The notes under the pieces: model-generated
Database searches by the model: none
Seen by the model: only the letters and a program-made list of their open reading frames with translations
Told to the model about the DNA's origin: nothing
Assembly (NCBI GenBank): GCA_002431545.1
Contig: DJFY01000001.1
Coordinates: 9,197 to 14,978, forward strand
DNA from: Cellvibrionales bacterium UBA5860
GTDB lineage: Bacteria; Pseudomonadota; Gammaproteobacteria; Pseudomonadales; Porticoccaceae
Length of the DNA: 5,782 bases
Reading direction: 5' to 3'
Shown here: one piece after another, positions 1 to 4,546 of the stretch
Layout of the letters: the number at the start of each line of letters is the position of its first letter
Position numbering within the stretch: position 1 is the first letter of the stretch
Translations under genes and position numbers: made by a program

Positions 1-341
1 TCCCTCACCTCGCCTGAACAGGTGATTTCGTCACCCACATAGACCAGGGCGACAAACTTGACCTCAAAGCTGATCAGCGCGGTTTGCGGTATCCAGTTGG
101 TCAGCATCTGGCCCATATAGGCCATATTTAACATGCCGTGAGCAAAAACATCCTCTTTGCCTGAAGCCCGGGCAAAATCCGTGTCCACGTGAATGGGATT
201 GTGGTCGTTTGACGCACCGCAAAAATAGGCCAGGGTCGCCCGCGTCAGCGGACCCTTGGTGAGCGGCGGGAGAATATCCCCAACCGCTATATCGGGAAAC
301 GCGATGTACGGCATATCGACCGTCCGTTTCGGGCCGGGCAC
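1..341 (-). CDS. MaoC-family dehydratase/enoyl-CoA hydratase, catalytic subunit (HadB-like), C-terminus cut by window edge
   Basis: This gene probably hydrates or dehydrates (R)-type enoyl/3-hydroxyacyl thioesters in the cytoplasm. The visible 113 codons form the first part of a single hot-dog domain and stay open to the left edge, so perhaps 30-40 residues are missing. The hydratase-2 motif is intact, YFCGASNDHNPIHVD, with the expected catalytic Asp (residue 46 from the GTG, 37 from the ATG) and His (51 or 42). It is followed by the usual VFAHGMLNMAYMGQ and FVALVYVGDEI segments. I chose the GTG at 341 because AGGGAG lies 8 bases upstream. The ATG at 314-312 is the alternative and has only a weak ribosome site. 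The gene follows the non-catalytic partner by 49 bases on the same strand, so an operon and a heteromeric enzyme are likely. The family call is firm; the substrate is unknown. A 100-residue frame over the same DNA (366 to 64) is out of frame and not a gene. Confidence 0.92.
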   Translation of the reverse strand, partial: MPGPKRTVDMPYIAFPDIAVGDILPPLTKGPLTRATLAYFCGASNDHNPIHVDTDFARASGKEDVFAHGMLNMAYMGQMLTNWIPQTALISFEVKFVALVYVGDEITCSGEVR

Positions 342-349
342 CCGGCTCG

Positions 350-355
350 CTCCCT
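350..355 (-). promoter_or_regulatory. Ribosome binding site for the MaoC-family gene (supports GTG start)
   Basis: AGGGAG on the minus strand ends 8 bases before the GTG at 341. It decides the start in favour of GTG over the in-frame ATG 27 bases downstream, which has only a weak CGGACGG-like stretch before it. An in-frame stop (TAA, 359-357) lies just upstream, so no longer start exists. Confidence 0.5.
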
Positions 356-390
356 GTTACTTTCATACTTGTCCACCGCGGCCGCGAAGG

Positions 391-840
391 TCATGTTCGT
401 TGCTCGACCAGTGTTTGTTTTAATAGCGCCACCCTGACACCGAACTGGTTAGTCACCAGCGTTTCCTCGACCATAAAGCGAAACCTGCCCCGGGCCTTTT
501 CGTACGCATCAACGATTTTAGGCGCAAAAGTGATGCGATCGCGGCCAAATATCGGCTCAAAATAGTCAAAACGTTGCCGGGTGTGCAACAGCTTTGTCAG
601 ATCCATACCCATAGCTCTGGGCCTGACAAAGGGGTCGGGAACAGCGGAACTCAAAGTCACCGCATAAGTGGGAGGTGCCATAATCGAACGATAGCCTGCC
701 GATTTTGCCGCCTCTTCATCGTAATAAATCGGATTTGTCTCGCCAACGGCCTTGGCAAAAAACTTAAGCTGCCATAACTCTACATCCACGGTGTAAGGGG
801 TGAAGGTATCGCTACTACTATTATGTGTGTTTTCTGTCAT
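391..840 (-). CDS. FAS1-like/MaoC N-terminal-type dehydratase subunit, catalytically degenerate (HadA-like)
   Basis: The protein is 149 residues long: a short polar N-terminus, then one hot-dog domain (about 14-145) of the FAS1-like dehydratase type. Diagnostic stretches are VGETNPIYYDEEAAKSAGY and IMAPPTYAV. The domain aligns with the MaoC hydratase motif G-D-x-N-P-[LIV]-H, but here it reads G33-E-T-N-P-I-Y39: the catalytic Asp is Glu34 and the His is Tyr39. In HadA- and HadC-like partners such a subunit does not catalyse but helps shape the acyl pocket, and the active site sits in the MaoC partner. The gene directly downstream has that intact site, so a heterodimer is the natural reading. 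I start at the ATG at 840, just before a normal domain N-terminus. A TTG at 942 would add 34 residues with no family resemblance. The ribosome site at 840 is weak (CAGG close to the ATG). Substrate unknown. Confidence 0.9.
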   Translation of the reverse strand: MTENTHNSSSDTFTPYTVDVELWQLKFFAKAVGETNPIYYDEEAAKSAGYRSIMAPPTYAVTLSSAVPDPFVRPRAMGMDLTKLLHTRQRFDYFEPIFGRDRITFAPKIVDAYEKARGRFRFMVEETLVTNQFGVRVALLKQTLVEQRT

Positions 841-858
841 TACCTGTGTTGCTTGTCT

Positions 859-870
859 GCAGGCACCTGC
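859..870. repeat. 12-bp inverted repeat in hydratase operon leader
   Basis: GCAGG-CA-CCTGC is a perfect inverted repeat with 5-base arms. It lies between the candidate promoter and the ATG at 840, about 20-30 bases past a likely transcription start. This is a suitable place for a repressor site, but arms this short also arise by chance. Confidence 0.25.
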
Positions 871-894
871 CAGCGATCGTCGGCAAATCCGCAC

Positions 895-923
895 AATGTA
901 TCCCCGCTGCGCGACTAACTCAA
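895..923 (-). promoter_or_regulatory. Candidate sigma70 promoter for hydratase operon
   Basis: On the minus strand TTGAGT (923-918) is followed after exactly 17 bases by TACATT (900-895). Each hexamer matches the sigma70 consensus at four of six positions. Transcription would begin near 888, giving a leader of about 48 bases before the ATG at 840. The spacing and location are right, but the hexamers are only moderate. Confidence 0.3.
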
Positions 924-932
924 GGGCAATAG

Positions 933-946
933 TTACTGGCAAGTAA
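933..946. promoter_or_regulatory. Candidate TetR operator: TTACT-N4-AGTAA inverted repeat
   Basis: TTACT-GGCA-AGTAA is a perfect 5-base-arm inverted repeat just upstream of the candidate -35 box at 918-923. A related but imperfect copy, GTTACT-CAT-AAGT, lies at 1101-1113 on the tetR side. TetR repressors commonly bind such elements between themselves and a divergent target. Caution is needed: the hexamer GTTACT also occurs in this window at about 356 and about 1410, so part of the similarity may be chance. Confidence 0.3.
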
Positions 947-1170
947 ACGTGTCACAGGGAACAATTTTACATCGGAGAAACATCACCGTAATCACGCCGG
1001 CATTTGCGATAAGGATAACCTGGTCACAATCCTTTATGGCCGCGTATTCCCTTCCTGTTCAGCGAAAGAGGCGGCGCGATGCTACCTCTGGGTAAGAACT
1101 GTTACTCATAAGTGCGAAAAGTCGCCGGATGGGATAAACTGGATGTGCAATCCAACCGATCCCACGCACC

Positions 1171-1806
1171 ATGAACAAATCCACGCGATCCCGCTGGGGC
1201 AAAGCCATACAAAGCAAGGCCGTTCAACACGAATTAAAACGACTGGCCATTTTGAAGACAGCGGCTCGCCTGTTTAACCAAAACGGATTTCGGCAAACGT
1301 CGCTGAATGATCTGGCCGAAGAACTCCAGGTCACCAAGCCGACCTTGTACTACTACATCGATAATAAGGAGGACATTCTCTTTCAATGTCTGCTGACGGC
1401 GATCACTCGGTTACTGGAACAGATCGAGGAGATTCAGCGCACGGGAGAATCCGGTCTCGACAAGGTCAGCCGCTTTATTCACGTTTTTACCAACGTATTT
1501 GATGACGAGTTTGGCCGCTGCCTGTCGCAACCGGGACCGGAGCCCCTATCCGAGAAATATCTGTCTCAGATCGAACCCTTTTACATCCAGCTCGATGCCA
1601 CCATGCGGCAGATGATTGAAGATGGCATAACCGACGGTTCGATCAGGGCCTGCGATTCCAAAATTGCGGCGTTTACCATATTTGGCGCTATCAACTGGAT
1701 GACACGCTGGTATCAAATTGGCGGAGGGATGACCACCAGGGAAGTCGGCAACGAGATGGCCAATATGTTCACCAAAGGACTCACCAGCGACGTTCGCAAA
1801 GATTAA
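1171..1806 (+). CDS. TetR/AcrR-family transcriptional regulator, probably controlling the adjacent acyl-CoA genes
   Basis: The 211-residue length is normal for the family. Residues about 26-72 form the TetR DNA-binding domain: ILKTAARLFNQNGF, then the helix-turn-helix in TSLNDLAEELQVTKPTLYYY (43-62), then the typical NKEDIL. Residues 1-25 are a basic tail (KSTRSRWGK) that may add DNA contacts. The C-terminal ligand domain contains FGAINWMTRWYQIGGGMTTR (about 171-190), the same general pattern as acyl-CoA-sensing regulators of the KstR2-like group, so an acyl-CoA ligand is a reasonable inference. The gene diverges from the hydratase pair and converges on the CoA-transferase gene, with 56 bases between stops. 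The ATG at 1171 is the only usual start in the open frame and has no clear Shine-Dalgarno sequence, so expression may be low. Family certain; ligand and targets inferred. Confidence 0.95.
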   Translation: MNKSTRSRWGKAIQSKAVQHELKRLAILKTAARLFNQNGFRQTSLNDLAEELQVTKPTLYYYIDNKEDILFQCLLTAITRLLEQIEEIQRTGESGLDKVSRFIHVFTNVFDDEFGRCLSQPGPEPLSEKYLSQIEPFYIQLDATMRQMIEDGITDGSIRACDSKIAAFTIFGAINWMTRWYQIGGGMTTREVGNEMANMFTKGLTSDVRKD

Positions 1807-1836
1807 TTTTTCGACACCCAGAGAGTCCTTATACCA

Positions 1837-1854
1837 TAGCAAGCCGTCTCGCTA
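1837..1854 (-). terminator. Weak hairpin after the CoA-transferase gene, possible terminator
   Basis: Read on the minus strand, TAGCGAG-ACGG-CTTGCTA can form a seven-pair stem (one G-U) with a four-base loop, nine bases after the CoA-transferase stop. On the plus strand the same arms have one A-C mismatch. No run of T follows on either strand, so it is not a typical intrinsic terminator. It may act as an RNA 3' end or mean nothing. Confidence 0.2.
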
Positions 1855-1862
1855 GATAGCAG

Positions 1863-3101
1863 CTAAGCGGTGCCGGTTTGCTGACCGGGCAGCGACTCGG
1901 CCACCAGAACTCCCGCTTGTTCCAGCTCTTCAATTCTCGCCTCGTCATAGGATAAAAAGTTCGATAGTACATCGCGGTTATGCTCACCCAAGTACGGCGC
2001 CTGCAGATCCAGGTCATTGGCGTAGGCGGAAAACCGCAGTGGCATACCCGGCATATCAAAAGTACCGAACTCGCGCTCAGTTACCGTGCGTACGGTGCCC
2101 CGCTCGCGCAGGTGCGGGTGTTCCATGGCTTCCTGAAGCGTCAGCACGGGTGCCACCGGCACCCGTGCTGCCTCCAGTAAATCTATGACTTGCCGATCCG
2201 TTTCAAAAGACGCGATCCAGTTTTCAATAATCTCGGCTAACACCAGGCGATTTCTGACACGATCGTTGATTTTTGCAAAGCGGGGGTCGGTCAGTAGTTC
2301 CGGCATACCCATCACCTCACACAGGGCTTGCCACTGGTGTAGGACTGCAATAATTATCAGGTATCCGTCATTACCTTTGAAGGCACCGAGCGGAGCCAAT
2401 CCCGGGCTGTGGGAACCGCCCCGGGAGGGCGCAAAACGCCCCTCGCTGCCGCTGATCATGGCGACACCGGATTCGTGGCAATGGAAGTAGCTGTCGAGCA
2501 AGGAAAGATCGAGATACTGACCGGGTCCACCGACAGCGCGGTGATACAACGCTGAACTGATCGCAGCCAGGGCATGAACACCCGTCATGACATCACCCAT
2601 AGCCACTGTGGGTAGAGTCGGCGACCCTTCGGGTTCGCCGATCAAACCAGTGACGCCCGCGTAGGCCTGGCCGATGTAATCAAACCCAGGCAGGTCTGCA
2701 AGCGGCCCAGTCTGACCGAAAGTCGAAATAGAGCACATGATCAGCTTCGGGTTCAATTCGTGCACCGTGGACCAATCCAGCCCCATTCGCCCGATCACAC
2801 CCGGGGCAAAATTTTCCAGCAGAACGTCGAATTGTGGCACCAGATCCTGCAATATCTGCCGGCCAGCCGCCGTCTTGACGTTGAGACACAGGCTCTTTTT
2901 CCCCCGGTTCTGCGACAGAAAGTAAGCAGAGCGACCACCTTTCAGATAGCCGACCTTGCGCACCTGATCGCCGCGCGGCGCCAGTTCAAGCTTCACAACC
3001 TCTGCACCCATTTCAGCCATCAGGCGAGTGGTCGTCGGTCCCGCCAGATGTTGCGTGAAGTCGAGCACCTTGATGCCGCTGAGAACGTGTGGATGGTTCA
3101 T
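1863..3101 (-). CDS. CaiB/BaiF (family III) CoA-transferase
   Basis: The 412-residue product is a full-length family III CoA-transferase, which moves CoA between an acyl-CoA donor and a carboxylic acid in the cytoplasm. The N-terminus is typical (GIKVLDFTQHLAGPTTTRLM, then AEMGAEVVKLE and GRSAYFLSQNRGKKSL). VLLENFAPGVIGRMGLD and the FDYIGQAYAG region follow. The catalytic Asp that forms the mixed anhydride is Asp170 in VAMGDVMTGVHALAA. GGSHSPGLAPLGAFKGNDGY (about 228-247), RVPVAPVLTLQEAMEHPHLRERG (split around 313-335) and the LGEHNRDVL tail complete the fold. I chose the ATG at 3101 because GGGGTGA lies five bases upstream. A GTG at 3110 would add three residues but lies inside that site. 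A perfect 13-base inverted repeat falls in codons about 312-321. Substrates (carnitine, bile acid, steroid, dicarboxylate or other) cannot be told from sequence. It faces tetR tail to tail and is transcribed separately from the hydratases. Confidence 0.95.
   Translation of the reverse strand: MNHPHVLSGIKVLDFTQHLAGPTTTRLMAEMGAEVVKLELAPRGDQVRKVGYLKGGRSAYFLSQNRGKKSLCLNVKTAAGRQILQDLVPQFDVLLENFAPGVIGRMGLDWSTVHELNPKLIMCSISTFGQTGPLADLPGFDYIGQAYAGVTGLIGEPEGSPTLPTVAMGDVMTGVHALAAISSALYHRAVGGPGQYLDLSLLDSYFHCHESGVAMISGSEGRFAPSRGGSHSPGLAPLGAFKGNDGYLIIIAVLHQWQALCEVMGMPELLTDPRFAKINDRVRNRLVLAEIIENWIASFETDRQVIDLLEAARVPVAPVLTLQEAMEHPHLRERGTVRTVTEREFGTFDMPGMPLRFSAYANDLDLQAPYLGEHNRDVLSNFLSYDEARIEELEQAGVLVAESLPGQQTGTA
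2142..2170. repeat. Perfect 13-bp inverted repeat inside the CoA-transferase gene
   Basis: CAGCACGGGTGCC is followed after three bases (ACC) by its exact reverse complement. The whole lies in coding sequence for the RVPVAPVL segment, so codon choice and the near-symmetric peptide explain part of the symmetry. The mRNA could form a very stable, GC-rich 13-pair hairpin with a three-base loop. No T-run follows on either strand, so a terminator is unlikely. Confidence 0.85.
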
Positions 3102-3106
3102 ATCGG

Positions 3107-3113
3107 TCACCCC
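3107..3113 (-). promoter_or_regulatory. Ribosome binding site for the CoA-transferase gene
   Basis: GGGGTGA on the minus strand ends five bases before the ATG at 3101 and resembles the GGAGGTGA end of the Shine-Dalgarno consensus. It favours ATG 3101 over the GTG at 3110, which lies inside it. Confidence 0.5.
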
Positions 3114-3187
3114 AATTGTTATGTTTTTTTAAGTCTTATCACGCCCGTCGTCCGCCTGGCGACGCGCCTATGTTTAACAGGACCATC

Positions 3188-3346
3188 ATGGACACCCCAC
3201 TTGCAAACAGACTTTGCCGGGGCACTGCCGCGCGTTATCCGGAAACAAATGCAATGCAGAAAACTCTAGCACAAGATTTCAAAAACCCTGCATGTAAGTT
3301 TTTGTCGCAACCTTCTATCTACCTATCTACCTATACACCACGCTAA
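3188..3346 (+). CDS. Doubtful 52-residue ORF, possibly a remnant
   Basis: An ATG preceded by AGGA at a five-base distance opens a 52-codon frame that diverges from the CoA-transferase gene. Its first part (MDTPLANRLCRGTAARYPET) faintly resembles the N-terminus of AMP-dependent acyl-CoA synthetases, which often carry an AARYP-like segment, but the rest looks like untranslated sequence. An acyl-CoA synthetase would fit the neighbourhood, so a truncated relic is conceivable. The resemblance is short and may be chance. The frame also covers the inverted repeat at 3203-3217. Confidence 0.15.
   Translation: MDTPLANRLCRGTAARYPETNAMQKTLAQDFKNPACKFLSQPSIYLSTYTPR
3203..3217. promoter_or_regulatory. 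PsrA-like inverted repeat upstream of the CoA-transferase gene
   Basis: GCAAA-CAGAC-TTTGC has perfect five-base arms and can be written GCAAAC-AGA-CTTTGC with one mismatch. It resembles the CAAAC-N(2-4)-GTTTG type of site bound by PsrA-like TetR regulators of fatty-acid genes. It lies about 100 bases upstream of the ATG at 3101, a fair operator position. The protein that would bind it is not known; the nearby TetR is only one candidate. Confidence 0.3.
3315..3335. repeat. Short tandem repeat, unit CTATCTAC, about 2.6 copies
   Basis: CTATCTAC occurs twice in direct succession and is followed by CTATA, the start of a third unit, in noncoding DNA. It is a small microsatellite that could change length by slippage. 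It lies inside the doubtful 52-residue frame, and nothing ties it to gene control. Confidence 0.7.
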
Positions 3347-3409
3347 ACATACGTCCCTTTTTTTCGCGCCGTCTCGAACGTATTTGTATTACCCGGGTAC
3401 TGTCCTTGT

Positions 3410-3529
3410 ATGGAAAGAAAAGTGGAGAACGTTATCAGCTATTTCCAGGCGTTCGAGTCTCCACAAGGCTTCCAGCCGGGGAGCCCGAAGCAGACGGTGT
3501 CACAAAAAAGATTTGAGCAGCTATTTTGA
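3410..3529 (+). CDS. Doubtful 39-residue ORF
   Basis: An ATG at 3410 opens a 39-codon plus-strand frame ending in TGA at 3527-3529. The product would be small and polar (it begins MERKVENVISYFQAF). There is no Shine-Dalgarno sequence before the ATG, and I recognise no family. It is listed only because it fills otherwise empty sequence; chance is the simpler reading. Confidence 0.1.
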   Translation: MERKVENVISYFQAFESPQGFQPGSPKQTVSQKRFEQLF

Positions 3530-3533
3530 GCTG
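3504..3533 (-). terminator. Possible weak terminator downstream of secF
   Basis: On the minus strand CAGCT-CAAAAT-AGCTG can form a five-pair stem, and a run of six T follows after eight bases. The stem is short, the T-run is displaced, and the element lies about 90 bases past the secF stop, so it would be inefficient at best. No better terminator is visible nearer the stop. Confidence 0.2.
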
Positions 3534-3619
3534 TAAACAGGAGGAATCCAGACCCGGGCTAACTCGAACTCAGCGCAGGGCGCCGCCAAAACGCCGGTAT
3601 CGAAAACACGGGGAAGTTG

Positions 3620-4534
3620 TCAGGGAAGTTCGTTTAAGTCGGCGCCTTCTTTTTCCACCGGCAGGAGATTTTCCCGGGTGATTTTGAGCGACAACAACAT
3701 ACTTGCCGCCACGTAGATTGATGAGTACGTGCCAATAATCACCCCGACGATCAAAGCGACCGAGAAGTTGTGAATCAATTCACCGCCGAATACAAACAAA
3801 GCCACCAACACCAGCAAGGTCGTCAACGACGTGACAATTGTTCTGCCGAGGGTTTGCGTCAGGGATTCATTAATCACATCGACCGGCTCGGCGACGCGCA
3901 GCAACCGGAAATTCTCGCGAATCCGGTCGGACACGACAATCGTATCATTCAGTGAATAACCGATAACCGCCAGTACGGCAGCCAGAACCGTGAGATCGAA
4001 TTCCACTTCGAAAACCGAAAAAAATCCGAGAGTTATCAACACGTCGTGTATCAATGCGCACACCGCCGCGAGGGAAAATTTATACTGGAAGCGGATCGCG
4101 ACGTAAAGCATGACCACGGCCAATGCAGCCAACATACCGAGCCCACCCTGGTCGCGCAATTCCTCGCCGATCTGCGGGCCGACATACTCGGTACGCCGCA
4201 ATTCAACGTTATCACCACTACCCTGCAGAACATCGAGTACGCGTTTGCCCAGGTCCGAGTCCGGTTCGCCCTGAAGTTTTATCAGCAGATCTGTTTGCGC
4301 GCCAAAATGGACTACGACCGGATCGCTGAAAGCATTGTCCTCGAGCAAGTTTCTGACCGCCAGCACATCCACCGGCTGCTCGTAGCCAACTTCGATTAAA
4401 GTGCCACCAGTAAAATCCAGGCCAAACACCAGCCCCTTGCTGGCCAGTGAACTAATGGAAGCGATCAAAAGAACACTCGAAACAATCATCGCCAGGCTGC
4501 GATGTCCCATAAAGTTGTATATATTTTTTGTCAT
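3620..4534 (-). CDS. secF: Protein translocase subunit SecF
   Basis: SecF is the smaller half of the SecDF accessory complex in the inner membrane, which uses the proton gradient to help pull proteins out of SecYEG on the periplasmic side. The 304-residue length is close to the usual size. After a short cytoplasmic start comes TM1 (about 12-33), then FGLDFTGGTLIEV (37-49), a periplasmic domain, and RRTEYVGPQIGEEL (113-126). Five further membrane segments follow, including VLAVIGYSLNDTIVVSDRIR (187-206). Asp197 and Arg231 (in TLGRTIVTS) match the charged residues reported as essential for proton-coupled function in Thermus SecDF. The ATG at 4534 starts 12 bases after the secD stop, so the two are co-transcribed and probably translationally coupled; the ribosome site is weak. 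The protein is complete and nothing is missing. The sequence after its stop belongs to an unrelated region. Confidence 0.98.
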   Translation of the reverse strand: MTKNIYNFMGHRSLAMIVSSVLLIASISSLASKGLVFGLDFTGGTLIEVGYEQPVDVLAVRNLLEDNAFSDPVVVHFGAQTDLLIKLQGEPDSDLGKRVLDVLQGSGDNVELRRTEYVGPQIGEELRDQGGLGMLAALAVVMLYVAIRFQYKFSLAAVCALIHDVLITLGFFSVFEVEFDLTVLAAVLAVIGYSLNDTIVVSDRIRENFRLLRVAEPVDVINESLTQTLGRTIVTSLTTLLVLVALFVFGGELIHNFSVALIVGVIIGTYSSIYVAASMLLSLKITRENLLPVEKEGADLNELP

Positions 4535-4546
4535 GATCTCGGCGCC

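Larger units (their letters stand above)
841..1170. other. Divergent intergenic control region between hydratase operon and tetR
   Basis: This 330-base region has no credible gene. The only open frame is a TTG-started extension of the hydratase subunit without family resemblance. It must contain the promoters of both divergent transcription units. A sigma70-like promoter is possible for the hydratase operon (895-923). Three small symmetric elements are visible: 859-870, 933-946 and a related imperfect one at 1101-1113. I could not find a convincing -35/-10 pair for tetR. Confidence 0.6.
3102..3619. other. Long intergenic region between CoA-transferase and secF
   Basis: About 518 bases without a convincing gene; the middle (about 3240-3540) looks more A/T-rich than the flanking genes. 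It must carry the CoA-transferase promoter, for which I found no good -35/-10 pair, and the 3' end of the secDF transcript. Visible elements are a GCAAA-N5-TTTGC inverted repeat (3203-3217), an 8-base tandem repeat (3315-3335), a TACCCGGGTA palindrome (3390-3399), a weak hairpin with a T-run on the minus strand (3504-3533) and two short plus-strand frames (3188-3346 and 3410-3529). Confidence 0.6.

Noticed and set aside
64..366. A 100-residue minus-strand open frame starting at an ATG
   Set aside because: Its translation has no domain character, while another frame over the same DNA gives a clear MaoC domain with the catalytic motif.
841..942. N-terminal extension of the HadA-like subunit from a TTG at 942
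   Set aside because: The extra 34 residues do not resemble the family, and the ATG at 840 fits the normal domain start.
1829..2490. Several open frames on both strands overlapping the CoA-transferase
   Set aside because: They are out-of-frame shadows; the CoA-transferase frame is continuous and carries all family motifs.
3146..3164. CGTCG-N9-CGACG hairpin in the CoA-transferase leader
   Set aside because: The five-pair stem with a long loop is weak, and no riboswitch or attenuator structure is visible around it.
3220..3300. Possible extended -10 (TGCTAGAGT on the minus strand, about 3264-3272) for the CoA-transferase gene
   Set aside because: There is no acceptable -35 hexamer at 16-18 bases, and the leader would be about 160 bases long.
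3390..3399. TACCCGGGTA perfect palindrome
   Set aside because: Only ten bases with no second copy; expected by chance and not near a gene start.
3451..3462. GTTCGAGTCTCC, resembling a tRNA T-loop
   Set aside because: The flanking bases do not form the T-stem, and no acceptor or anticodon arm can be found around it.
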